Source of the DNA: Acidimangrovimonas sp.
GTDB taxonomy: Bacteria > Pseudomonadota > Alphaproteobacteria > Rhodobacterales > Rhodobacteraceae
Length of the DNA: 19,029 bases
Direction of reading: 5' to 3'
NCBI GenBank assembly: GCA_030147905.1
Contig: JASBUM010000107.1
Location: 1-19,029 of the forward strand
In this document: piece after piece, positions 1-6,853 of the stretch
Layout of the letters: the number at the start of each line of letters is the position of its first letter
How positions within the stretch are numbered: the stretch's first letter is position 1
The notes under the pieces: model-generated
Told to the model about the DNA's origin: nothing
The model's database searches: none
The model's input: only the letters and a program-made list of their open reading frames with translations
Made by a program: the position numbers and the translations under genes

Positions 1-66
1 CGTCGCAGCCGGTTCAGATCGCTCTCCTTCGTCGACCGCCGCGTCCGCGACCATTTCGGCACCCCC

Positions 67-576
67 TCAGGGTTCGATCACGATCGGGGTGCCATCGGGT
101 ACCATCGCGTAAAGATCGGATATCGCCCTATCGGAGACCGCGATGCAGCCCGCGGTCCAATCGCCCTTGCGGGTGAACCAGCCGGCCTGGCCGTGAATGA
201 AGATATCGCCGCCCGGGTCGCGGCCGGCGGCTTCGGCGGCAGCGGTGTCGCGGGCATTGGGATATGAGATCCCGAGCCCCAGGAAATAGCCGCCGCCGAC
301 CAGCCGCCGGTCGATGGTGTAGCGCCCTTCGGGGGTCTTGCCGTCGCCGTAGAACTGTTTCGGTCCGTCGGGCGCGAAGCCCAGTGAAATCGGATAATCG
401 GCCAGCACGGTGGTATCGTGCATCGCATAGATGCGGCGCTGCGATTTGACGACCAGTACCTGGGTGACCGCAGGGCCGTCATAGGTCTTGAACCTGGGCG
501 GCCCACAAGACGCCACTGTCGCGGCAAGGATCAATCCCGCGGCAAGTCTCGTCGCAAATTTCACTGCCCTTCGCAT
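67..576 (-). CDS. L,D-transpeptidase family lipoprotein (YkuD domain)
   Basis: Predicted 169-residue envelope protein. A basic N-terminus and hydrophobic stretch lead into a lipobox (VASC, Cys24), so it should be a lipoprotein. The YkuD-type catalytic region follows: HG at 128-129 (IFIHGQ) and the DWTAGCIAVSD segment near 139-149, with Cys144 the expected nucleophile. Such enzymes make or remodel 3-3 peptidoglycan cross-links, or attach or release proteins on peptidoglycan; which of these applies cannot be told. The usual SHGC core reads TAGC here, as in the YafK/ErfK-like branch. The frame stays open upstream to 717, but those 47 codons lie over a decayed transposase and precede the signal peptide, so I chose the ATG at 576. 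The ribosome site there is weak. The gene is probably monocistronic or the first of a minus-strand unit that continues off the left edge. Confidence 0.85.
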   Translation of the reverse strand: MRRAVKFATRLAAGLILAATVASCGPPRFKTYDGPAVTQVLVVKSQRRIYAMHDTTVLADYPISLGFAPDGPKQFYGDGKTPEGRYTIDRRLVGGGYFLGLGISYPNARDTAAAEAAGRDPGGDIFIHGQAGWFTRKGDWTAGCIAVSDRAISDLYAMVPDGTPIVIEP

Positions 577-656
577 CTGCTCGCGCCGTCCCGCCGCCCT
601 GCTGGTGGCTTGGATGCAGGATAGAGCGGCGCGCGGCATTTGCCTAGGGCCACGAT

Positions 657-1158
657 TCACAGCCGAAGCATGACGGTCGCGGCAAGCGCGACAGCGAACG
701 GAATAACCCTGTGGCATCTCCCGTAGCAGCCTGTCACATGCCGCCGGCCCCTCAGCGGGTCGAACATGACCTCGATGCTCTTATGCCGTCAATTGCGGCC
801 TATAGCGGCGCTTGTCGCGCCTGATGGACTTTACTTTCCAGGGGATTTCCTGTGCGCGGCGCAGGGCTTGATCTCTTTGCTTGTGCATGGCTCCCCGGAA
901 CCGTTCCGCGTCACAGCCCCGGCAGGCCGGAAGCCGCTCCGCCGATGGCGGGCCGCCCGGCGGCGCGATCGCGCCCGCGTCGTCACGGACCCGGCCACGG
1001 CCATGAAGAAGCGGATTGGGCGGTCCTTGGCATCGGCGGCAGCGTGCAGCTTGGTGTTCATGCCGTCCTTCGTTTTGCCGATCAGGCGGCCACGCCCCCA
1101 TTTTCGGCCGCAAGCCGGTCGCCGAGCGGCGCGCCTCGAGAGGGATCGCGTCGATCAT
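657..1158 (-). pseudogene. Degenerate IS5-family (IS427-like) transposase remnant
   Basis: No intact frame exists, but pieces of an IS5-type DDE transposase follow each other in the right order while switching between two minus-strand frames. They are: MIDA near 1158, GMNTKLHAAADAK-RPIRFFM near 1064-1000, RGCDAERFRGA near 930, EIKPC and RKSPGK near 880-835, RRDKRRYR near 825, and RHKSIEVMF through LAATVML ending at a stop at 657-659. The two Asp and the Glu expected as catalytic residues (MIDA, RGCDA, KSIEVMF) are still recognisable, but at least four frame changes separate the pieces. The N-terminal part is not recognisable upstream of 1158, and I could not find terminal inverted repeats or a target duplication. 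This is a dead remnant. It explains most of the gap between the L,D-transpeptidase and the FrnE-like gene; 1159-1286 shows nothing else. Confidence 0.85.
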
Positions 1159-1286
1159 GACGGGATGTATCCCACCAGAAGTGAACTCTGGCCCGCAAAC
1201 CCCGAGGCATTGATGCGCGAAGCCCCCCCGAATGCCTACACCGGCGCACCGACGGGCAAGCGGCGGGCGGCCCTCCGTGGACCGCG

Positions 1287-1940
1287 TCAGGCGTCCATCG
1301 CCGCCAGCTGTTCGAGAATGCGCGTGTAATTCTCCACCCCCTGGGCGCCGGACACCAGATGCCGGCGGTTGAAGATCACCGCGGGAACCCCGCGAATGCC
1401 TTGCCCGATCCAGAAGCTTTCGGCCTCGCGCACCTCCTCGGCATGGCGTTGATCCTCGAGCACGGCGCGCGCCTCGGCAGGGTCGAGCCCCGCGCCCCCG
1501 GCGATCCCGGTCAGGACTTCGCGATCCGAGAGATCGGCGTGTTCGGTGAAATAGGCGCGAAACAGCGCCATCTCGAGCGCATGCTTGCGCCCCTGTGCAT
1601 CGGCCCAGTGCAGAAGCTGATGCGCGTCGAAGGTATTGTACATCCGCATCGCCGCGTCATAGCGAAAGTCGAAACCGACCTCGCGCCCCAGCTCGGTGAT
1701 GCGTTCGCGCGCCTGAGCCGATTGCTCGGGGGTGGAGCCGTATTTCTGTGCGATATGTTCGGCCAGGTTCTGCCCCTCGGCCGGCATGTCGTGATTGAGC
1801 TCGAACGGATGCCAGCGGATTTCATGGGCCGTGCCGGTTTCCTCCAGCGCCTGCGCAAGCTGGCGATAGCCGATCACGCACCACGGACATACCACGTCCG
1901 ACACGATGTCGATCTGCAGGGGTTCGGGGCTGTCTTTCAT
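1287..1940 (-). CDS. FrnE-like DsbA-family oxidoreductase
   Basis: Predicted 217-residue cytoplasmic thioredoxin-fold protein with a DsbA-type helical insertion. The active site CPWC is at residues 18-21 (VVCPWCVIGYRQL), and a cis-proline loop GVPAVIF has Pro186. The NTFDAHQLLHWA segment (102-113) is characteristic of the FrnE/2-hydroxychromene-2-carboxylate isomerase-like branch. Members of this branch catalyse dithiol-disulfide exchange, and some help in oxidative stress; the physiological substrate is unknown. There is no signal peptide, so it acts in the cytoplasm. The ATG at 1940 has an AGGG six bases upstream; an ATG at 1946, two codons earlier, is also possible. The gene stands alone, between the transposon remnant and a terminator. 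Confidence 0.9.
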   Translation of the reverse strand: MKDSPEPLQIDIVSDVVCPWCVIGYRQLAQALEETGTAHEIRWHPFELNHDMPAEGQNLAEHIAQKYGSTPEQSAQARERITELGREVGFDFRYDAAMRMYNTFDAHQLLHWADAQGRKHALEMALFRAYFTEHADLSDREVLTGIAGGAGLDPAEARAVLEDQRHAEEVREAESFWIGQGIRGVPAVIFNRRHLVSGAQGVENYTRILEQLAAMDA

Positions 1941-2020
1941 TCTCATCCCTTTCGCTTTCCCCGATTTCTAGCACGGATCGTACGGCGACACAGCGGGGCG
2001 CACGATCAAATGAAGCCGCA

Positions 2021-2056
2021 GGAATTAAAACATCCGCGCCGGACGGGCGCGGATGT
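2021..2056 (-). terminator. Intrinsic terminator of the DoxX-type gene
   Basis: An 11-bp perfect stem (2030-2040 with 2046-2056, arm ACATCCGCGCC) closes a 5-nt loop. Read on the minus strand it is followed by TTTTAATT. It lies about 30 nt after the stop of the 2089-3078 gene, in the right orientation for it. On the plus strand the T-tract is on the wrong side, so it serves the minus strand. Confidence 0.85.
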
Positions 2057-2088
2057 CTTCGTTCAGGACCCGTGGCAGGCGGGCGCTG

Positions 2089-3078
2089 TCACGCGGCGAG
2101 GACGCCCTTGTCGTCCTCCTGCGCGGCGGGACGCGCACGCAGCAGCTCCAGCGGGTTGTAGAGGATCATCACGTAGACGAAGGCCAGCATGTAGACGCTC
2201 GCCGTGCCGAACAGCTGCATCGGCGCGTCCGGGATCAGATGCGCATAGAAGCCACCGAAGGTCTCGGCCGTACTCCAGATCGCGAAGGACAGCGCGAAGC
2301 CGACCGGCGCCATGATCCGCAGGCCGCGCCCGCTGATCAGGCTGACCGCGATCAGGGCCTCGGTCGCGGCGATGACGACCGCCACGAGATGCGGGCCGAC
2401 TCCGTTGGTGACCAGCAGGAAGAGGTGATCGTAACCCGCCACCCAGGTGCCCGCGGTATCTTTCTGGGCCGAGGAGAGGAAATCGGCGAAATTGTTGAGG
2501 AAGTAGGGATGCAGCTTCATCAGCGCGTCATAGGCCCACAGCATGCCGAAGCTGATGCGTGCAAAGCTGAGCATCTCGTTGCGGGCGATGGTGCGGCCCT
2601 CGCGCAACCGTGCCACGCCGATCAGGTAGAGGAACATCACCACATAGGGCAGTGCCACGCCCGGATCGGTGCCGTCCTTGCCGAAATCGCCGCCGTGCTG
2701 GACGACGATCCACACGAATGCGGCGTAGGTGACGCCGGCCCAGCTCATCGGGATGACCCCGCGCCCGGAGAGGATGGACACTGCGATGGCAAGCATCAGA
2801 AAGGCCAGCGCGATCACCACCAGATGCAGTACCGGCGAGCTGGTCGGAAGGCCGAGCGCCTGGGACATGGCAACCTTGTGGACCCAGGTCAGCGAGGTCC
2901 AGGCATCGAAGAGAAGGACCGTACCGAAGACGATGCGGATCCAGGAAAAGGCTTCGGCGCCGACCTGAGAGGCCACACCGGGGTCTTCGCCCGTGATCCC
3001 GAGCCGGAACAGCGCGCGCCCGAAGGCACCCTTGCCGGCAACCCCGTTTTCGGTGGTTCTGGGAGACAGAGCGTTCAT
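2089..3078 (-). CDS. DoxX/TQO-type integral membrane protein, internally duplicated
   Basis: Predicted 329-residue protein with about eight hydrophobic segments, rich in Trp, Phe and Gly. It resembles the DoxX/DoxD membrane family, whose better known members are the small subunit of archaeal thiosulfate:quinone oxidoreductase and redox-linked membrane subunits. Two halves align by eye: RIVFGTVLLFDAW at 48-60 with RISFGMLWAYDAL at 174-186, and AVSILSGRGV at 99-108 with AVSLISGRGL at 244-253. Each half continues to a GG turn (129-130 and 275-276). The usual DoxX unit is about half this length, so this is a tandem fusion. The ATG at 3078 has AGGAG about 9 nt upstream; an ATG at 3105 is in frame but lacks this. 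The gene ends in a strong terminator and has an Fnr-type box upstream, which suggests expression under low oxygen. The precise function is unknown. Confidence 0.75.
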   Translation of the reverse strand: MNALSPRTTENGVAGKGAFGRALFRLGITGEDPGVASQVGAEAFSWIRIVFGTVLLFDAWTSLTWVHKVAMSQALGLPTSSPVLHLVVIALAFLMLAIAVSILSGRGVIPMSWAGVTYAAFVWIVVQHGGDFGKDGTDPGVALPYVVMFLYLIGVARLREGRTIARNEMLSFARISFGMLWAYDALMKLHPYFLNNFADFLSSAQKDTAGTWVAGYDHLFLLVTNGVGPHLVAVVIAATEALIAVSLISGRGLRIMAPVGFALSFAIWSTAETFGGFYAHLIPDAPMQLFGTASVYMLAFVYVMILYNPLELLRARPAAQEDDKGVLAA

Positions 3079-3210
3079 GATTTCAACTCCTGCGATCTGT
3101 GTCATTCGGAATATGGGCCTTGTGCACCCGCAGCATCAGGCCGTTCCAATCACAAAAGGCGCGAGGTTATTGGTCAAATTGTCGCAGTTTTTCCCTGAAA
3201 TATCAGGTCT

Positions 3211-3224
3211 TTGACATGGATCAA
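3211..3224. promoter_or_regulatory. FNR/FnrL-type box in the DoxX-type/lacI divergent region
   Basis: TTGACATGGATCAA fits the FNR-family consensus TTGAT-N4-ATCAA with one mismatch. It sits 133 nt upstream of the minus-strand DoxX-type start and 222 nt upstream of the plus-strand LacI-family start. On the plus strand its first six bases are also a perfect TTGACA -35 hexamer, though I see no good -10 at 16-18 nt. The 3079-3445 gap otherwise holds a short palindrome (CCTGA-N4-TCAGG, 3193-3206) and GC-rich stem-loops, and no convincing gene. Confidence 0.6.
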
Positions 3225-3260
3225 ATTTTCATGCTGCATATGCGAAATCTGTGCAGGTCC

Positions 3261-3292
3261 GCCATGCGCCCCGCGCATGGCTGTGCGGGGCG
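3261..3292 (+). other. Two mutually exclusive GC-rich stem-loops in the lacI leader
   Basis: The arms GCCATGCG (3261-3268) and CGCATGGC (3274-3281) can pair around a 5-nt loop. The overlapping arms CGCCCCGC (3267-3274) and GCGGGGCG (3285-3292) can pair instead. Because they share bases, only one can form at a time. They lie about 150 nt upstream of the LacI-family start. No T-tract follows either, so neither is a simple terminator. In DNA this GC-rich the arrangement may be chance. Confidence 0.3.
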
Positions 3293-3445
3293 AAGCGTGA
3301 AGAGGATGTCGCGCCCTGCCCGCTTGCGGCCCCTCCGACCCCGGCCAGCGGGCCGGATTGCGTGACGGATGCGGGGCTGCGACGGCCGCTGCGGGGTGCG
3401 TGCGCCATGTTGCAGCCCGGGCAGGCTGGGGCTAGTGCTTGGCCG

Positions 3446-4459
3446 ATGGAGACCAAGCGCGTCACCCTGATGGATGTGGCCCGCGCCGCTGGCGTTTCGC
3501 GCGCAACGGCGTCTTTGGTCGTGCGCGGATCGGATCTTGTGGCGGAGGCCACGCGGCAGCGGGTCGAGGCGGTGATCGCCGATCTGGACTACGTGCCGAA
3601 CATCGGCGCGGCGCGGCTGCGCGGCCAGAGCAGCCGCACAATCGGGGTGATCGTTCCCAATCTCGTCAACACCTTCTTTTCGGAATTCGTCGACGGGATC
3701 GAGCGAACGCTGGGTGAGCGCGGCTATTTCGTGATGCTCGCCAGTAGCCGCGACGAGCCCGCGCGTCAGGCCGAACTGATCCGGCGGCTGCGCGCCCATG
3801 ATGCAGCAGGCATCGTGCTGGTGCCGGCCGAGGGCACCCGCGCCGAAACCCTCGAGACGATCCGGCGCGCGGGAATGCCGCTGGTGCAGGCGATGCGTCA
3901 CGTAGGCCGCGGGCTGACCGACTTCGCAGGCTCCGATCCGGCCCGGGCGGTACGCGACAGCGTGCGCCACCTGAAGGATCTGGGCCATCGGCGGATCGCC
4001 TATGTCGCCCTGTCCGGCGACACCTCGACCCGGGCCGAACGCCTGTCGTCGTTCAACGAACAGATGGCGGCCATGGGGCTCGCCAATGCCGGCATCGTCG
4101 AGGTTCCGCTGGCCTGGGACGGATCGCCCCAATCGGCGGGGATGGTGCTTGCGTTGCGGCCGGCACCGACCGCGGCGATCTGCTTCAACGACATTCTCGC
4201 CTCGGGGCTGCTTCGCGGGCTTTACGACCGCGGCCTGACGCCCGGGCGCGACCTGTCGGTCATCGGGCATGACAACCTGTCGTTCATCGACCTCGGCGCG
4301 CCGCCCCGCCTGACGACGGTGCAGGTGTTCGCCCAGCAGATCGGAGTCCACGCGGCCGATTTGCTGGTACGCCGCATCGATACGCCCGGCGCCGACCTGC
4401 GCCGCGATATCGTGCCCCCGCGCCTGCGCGTGCGCGACACGACCGGCCCCTGCGGCTGA
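3446..4459 (+). CDS. LacI-family transcriptional regulator
   Basis: Predicted 337-residue repressor of normal family length. The LacI-type helix-turn-helix starts at once (VTLMDVARAAGVSRATASLVV, residues 6-26), followed by the hinge helix region (YVPNIGAARLRG, 49-60). A periplasmic-binding-protein-like effector domain begins at TIGVIVPNLVNTFF (65-78) and runs to the end, including the ICFNDILASGLLRGL and VIGHDNLSF segments. The frame is open from 3251, but homology starts at the METKRVTLMDV of ATG 3446, so this start was chosen; it lacks a good ribosome site. The gene lies 97 nt upstream of the transporter operon on the same strand and very likely controls it through the palindrome at 4511-4526. 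The effector is probably the transported acid or a pathway intermediate. Confidence 0.93.
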   Translation: METKRVTLMDVARAAGVSRATASLVVRGSDLVAEATRQRVEAVIADLDYVPNIGAARLRGQSSRTIGVIVPNLVNTFFSEFVDGIERTLGERGYFVMLASSRDEPARQAELIRRLRAHDAAGIVLVPAEGTRAETLETIRRAGMPLVQAMRHVGRGLTDFAGSDPARAVRDSVRHLKDLGHRRIAYVALSGDTSTRAERLSSFNEQMAAMGLANAGIVEVPLAWDGSPQSAGMVLALRPAPTAAICFNDILASGLLRGLYDRGLTPGRDLSVIGHDNLSFIDLGAPPRLTTVQVFAQQIGVHAADLLVRRIDTPGADLRRDIVPPRLRVRDTTGPCG

Positions 4460-4490
4460 ATCCCTGAGCGCGAATACCCTGATCTGCAAG

Positions 4491-4513
4491 AAATCGGTTT
4501 ACAAACCCGATTT
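4491..4513. repeat. Inverted repeat upstream of the transporter promoter
   Basis: The arms AAATCGG (4491-4497) and CCGATTT (4507-4513) are perfect inverted repeats around a 9-nt spacer, and GGTTT/AAACC inside can also pair. It lies in an island of AT-rich sequence just after lacI and overlaps both the predicted -35 box and the start of the 16-bp palindrome. It could be a second operator site or a weak hairpin at the end of the lacI transcript; there is no clear T-tract. Confidence 0.45.
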
Positions 4514-4526
4514 AGATCGATCTAAA
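4498..4526 (+). promoter_or_regulatory. Putative sigma-70 promoter of the PAAT/sugar-acid operon
   Basis: A TTTACA -35 box (4498-4503, five of six consensus bases) and a TCTAAA -10 box (4521-4526, four of six) are separated by exactly 17 nt. The predicted start of transcription would be near 4533, about 24 nt before the first permease ATG, whose ribosome site (AGGAG) lies near 4542-4546. The palindromic operator covers the spacer and the -10 box. Confidence 0.5.
4511..4526. promoter_or_regulatory. Putative LacI-family operator
   Basis: TTTAGATCGATCTAAA is a perfect 16-bp palindrome with a central CG, the hallmark of LacI-family operators. It overlaps the predicted -10 box of the operon, so a bound repressor would block polymerase. 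The LacI-family gene directly upstream is the obvious partner. I found no second copy in front of lacI itself, so autoregulation is not supported. Confidence 0.65.
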
Positions 4527-4556
4527 AGGAGTCGGATCCAAGAGGAGCGGCCCGCA

Positions 4557-5273
4557 ATGGCGCGTAAGCGCGCCGGCGGGACGAAGGCGGTCCGGGGGGA
4601 CAGGGTGTATCATTTCGACTTCACGCCGGTATTCGATCATTTCGGCCTGCTGCTCTACGGCGCATGGCTGACAATCCGGCTGTCCTTCACCGCGATGGCG
4701 CTGGGGCTGGTGGTTTCGGTGGCGGGTGCCGCGGCGCGGACATCGGGGATGCGCCTTTTGTCGGGGATCGTCACCGTCTATGTCGAGGCGATCCGCAACA
4801 CGCCGTTCCTCATCCAGATCTTCTTTGTCTATTTCGGGCTGCCCGCGGTGGGCATCGCGCTTGATCCCAACAGTGCGGCCCTGCTGGCGCTGGTGGTCAA
4901 TGTCGGCGCCTATGGCACCGAGATCATCCGGGCGGGGATCGAATCGGTTCCCCACGGGCAGGTCGAGGCCGGCCGCGCGCTGGGTCTGGGTCCGGTGCAG
5001 ATCTTCCGCGACGTGATCCTCAAACCCGCGATGCGCAACGTCTACCCGGCAATGACCAGCCAGTTCATCTATCTGATGCTGACCTCCTCGGTGGTGTCGG
5101 TGATCTCGGCCAACGACCTTGCCTCGATCGGGGCCGATCTCAACGCCAAGACCTTCGCCAGCTTCGAGATCTACCTGACGGTCACCGCGATCTACCTTGC
5201 GCTGTCTCTGATCTTCTCGGGGCTGTTCCGGGTGATCCAGTCCGTCGTCTTCAACTATCCTGCGAGCCGTTGA
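4557..5273 (+). CDS. PAAT-family ABC transporter permease (HisM/GlnP type)
   Basis: Predicted 238-residue inner-membrane permease with several transmembrane segments. IRNTPFLIQIFFVYFGLP at 79-96 is the conserved PAAT signature. The cytoplasmic coupling (EAA) loop reads PHGQVEAGRALGLGPVQIF at 132-150, which contacts the ATPase. The ATG at 4557 has AGGAG about 10 nt upstream; a GTG at 4605, after a G-rich run, is an alternative that would drop the unusual basic N-terminal extension. It is the first gene of the operon, and the second permease starts one nucleotide after its stop, so the two probably form a heterodimer. The family usually carries polar amino acids and opines; here the neighbours point to a sugar acid or other hydroxy acid. 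Confidence 0.93.
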   Translation: MARKRAGGTKAVRGDRVYHFDFTPVFDHFGLLLYGAWLTIRLSFTAMALGLVVSVAGAAARTSGMRLLSGIVTVYVEAIRNTPFLIQIFFVYFGLPAVGIALDPNSAALLALVVNVGAYGTEIIRAGIESVPHGQVEAGRALGLGPVQIFRDVILKPAMRNVYPAMTSQFIYLMLTSSVVSVISANDLASIGADLNAKTFASFEIYLTVTAIYLALSLIFSGLFRVIQSVVFNYPASR

Positions 5274-5274
5274 C

Positions 5275-5931
5275 ATGATCCGCGCCTTTGGACCCTCGGA
5301 CGTCCTGTTCATCCTTGCGGCGGTACGCTGGACATTGATCCTGTCGGCCATCGCCTTCGCGGGCGGCGCGGCGGGCGGCCTGGCGGTGGCGCTTGCGCGC
5401 AGCTCGTCCCGGCCCGGCCTGCGGCGGTTCGCCGCCGGCTTCATCCGCGTCTTTCAGGGCACGCCGCTTCTGATGCAGCTTTTCCTGTTCTATTTCGGCA
5501 TGTCGGTCGCCAAGCTGCCGGTCGATCCGCTGTTTGCCGCGGCGGTCGCGCTGACCTTCCATGCCAGCGCCTATCTCGGCGAGATCTGGCGCGGCACGAT
5601 CGAGGCGGTGCCCCACGGCCAGGTCGAGGCCGCCCGCGCGCTGTCGCTGGGCTATGGTGACCGGATGCGCTTCGTCATACTGCCGCAGGCCGCGCGCATC
5701 GCGGTGGCGCCGACGGTCGGCTTTCTGGTCCAGCTCATCAAGGGGACCTCGCTGGCCTCGATCATCGGTTTCACCGAGCTCACCCGCGCCGGCCAGATCG
5801 TCAACAACGCCACCTTCGACCCCTTCACCGTCTTCTCGATCGTCGCCGCGGTCTACTTCGCGCTGTGCTGGCCGCTGTCGATCCTGGCGCGACGACTGGA
5901 GGCGCGGATGCGCCGCTCCGTCGAGCGCTGA
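5275..5931 (+). CDS. PAAT-family ABC transporter permease, second subunit
   Basis: Predicted 218-residue permease of the HisQ/HisM family and partner of the preceding gene. It shows the FQGTPLLMQLFLFYFGMS signature near 61-78 and an EAA loop (PHGQVEAARALSLGYGDRMRF) near residues 112-132. Hydrophobic segments cover most of the rest. The start codon follows the previous stop with a single-base gap, which implies translational coupling. The binding-protein gene follows after 39 nt with its own strong ribosome site. Confidence 0.93.
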   Translation: MIRAFGPSDVLFILAAVRWTLILSAIAFAGGAAGGLAVALARSSSRPGLRRFAAGFIRVFQGTPLLMQLFLFYFGMSVAKLPVDPLFAAAVALTFHASAYLGEIWRGTIEAVPHGQVEAARALSLGYGDRMRFVILPQAARIAVAPTVGFLVQLIKGTSLASIIGFTELTRAGQIVNNATFDPFTVFSIVAAVYFALCWPLSILARRLEARMRRSVER

Positions 5932-5970
5932 TGCAGAAGCCCCATTCACGGATAACCAGAGGAGGAACCG

Positions 5971-6786
5971 ATGAAATTCAGAAAACCCCTGATGGCACTC
6001 GCCATCCTTGCCAGCGCCTTGCTGAACGTGCCGGCGCAGGCATCCAGCCTCAAGCAGATCGAAAGCAGCGGTGTCCTGCGCGTCGGCATGCTGGTGGATT
6101 TCCCGCCCTTCGGCCTGCTCAATACCCAGGGCAAGCCCGCCGGCTATGACGCCGATGTGGCGGCGCAGCTGGCCAAATATCTGGGCACCAAGCTGCAGAT
6201 CGTCCCGGTGACCGGGCCGAACCGCATTCCCTATCTCCTGTCGGGGCAGGTCGATGTGCTTGTCGCCTCGCTGGGGATCACGCCCGAGCGCGCCAAGCGG
6301 GTGGATTTCTCGCGGCCCTATGCGGGGATCGAGATCATGGTCTATGGCAAGAAGGGGCTGAAGGTGAAGGACGGCGCCGGGCTTGCGGGCCATACCGTGG
6401 GTGTCACCCGCGCCTCCACCCAGGACACCGCGGTGACGCGCGTCGCCGGCAAGGGCACCAATATCCGCCGCTTCGACGATGACGCCTCGGCGGTGCAGGC
6501 GCTCCTGTCGGGTCAGGTCGAGGCGATCGGGGTGTCGAATGTCGTCGCGGTTCAGATCAACAAGGCCGCGCCCGGCCGCTTCGACGAGAAGTTCCCCCTC
6601 TCCGGCCAGGTCCAGGGGATCGCGGTGACGCCCGGCGCCGGCAAGCTGCTGGCCAAGATCAACGCGTTCATCGCCAAGGCGATGACGGACGGCACGATGA
6701 ACAAGATCCACGAGAAATGGCTGGACACCAAGGTCCCTGCCTTCGTCCGCGACGGCTCGGCCAAGCAGGCCGAAGCCAAGAAGTGA
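5971..6786 (+). CDS. Periplasmic solute-binding protein, family 3 (PAAT transporter)
   Basis: Predicted 271-residue secreted protein. A Sec signal peptide ends at PAQA|S (cleavage after residue 24). The family-3 signature [15 protein letters not shown] is at 58-72, and Arg107 in [13 protein letters not shown] corresponds to the arginine that binds the ligand carboxylate in HisJ-type proteins. Where amino-acid binders normally carry the Asp that holds the alpha-ammonium group (the LQD region of HisJ), this protein reads AIGVSN, with Ser189 at the expected place. That alignment was made by eye. I infer a carboxylate ligand without an alpha-amino group. A GAGGAGG ribosome site precedes the ATG, suited to high expression, and a hairpin follows the stop. 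Confidence 0.92.
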   Translation: MKFRKPLMALAILASALLNVPAQASSLKQIESSGVLRVGMLVDFPPFGLLNTQGKPAGYDADVAAQLAKYLGTKLQIVPVTGPNRIPYLLSGQVDVLVASLGITPERAKRVDFSRPYAGIEIMVYGKKGLKVKDGAGLAGHTVGVTRASTQDTAVTRVAGKGTNIRRFDDDASAVQALLSGQVEAIGVSNVVAVQINKAAPGRFDEKFPLSGQVQGIAVTPGAGKLLAKINAFIAKAMTDGTMNKIHEKWLDTKVPAFVRDGSAKQAEAKK

Positions 6787-6801
6787 CCACGGCGACAGGC
6801 T

Positions 6802-6829
6802 CCGCCCGGTGCCTTGGGGTGCCGGGCGG
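6802..6829 (+). repeat. Hairpin after the family-3 binding-protein gene
   Basis: The arms CCGCCCGG (6802-6809) and CCGGGCGG (6822-6829) pair around a 12-nt loop in the 67-nt gap between the binding-protein and ATPase genes. No T-tract follows, so it is not a normal terminator. Such hairpins after binding-protein genes commonly protect the upstream mRNA and raise its product above the other components. That role is inferred here. Confidence 0.55.
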
Positions 6830-6853
6830 CTATCACGGAAGGCCAGAGACGCG

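Noticed and set aside
1..66. Possible start of another minus-strand gene (ATG at 54 or GTG at 62) directly after the L,D-transpeptidase stop.
   Set aside because: Only about 18-20 codons are inside the window and neither frame is recognisable, so no call can be supported.
766..1329. Plus-strand open frame of 187 codons across the transposase remnant.
   Set aside because: The only recognisable homology is to an IS5-family transposase on the other strand.
2053..3198. Plus-strand open frame of about 381 codons opposite the DoxX-type gene.
   Set aside because: Composition is dominated by Asp, His, Gln, Arg and Glu without structure. The minus strand encodes a clear membrane protein with ribosome site and terminator.
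3193..3206. Palindrome CCTGA-N4-TCAGG considered as a second CRP/FNR-family site.
   Set aside because: The TGA and TCA half-sites are 4 nt apart instead of the 6 nt of CRP/FNR sites; kept only as a note.
3221..4489. Minus-strand open frame of about 422 codons opposite lacI.
   Set aside because: No family features, while the plus strand has a complete LacI-family protein.
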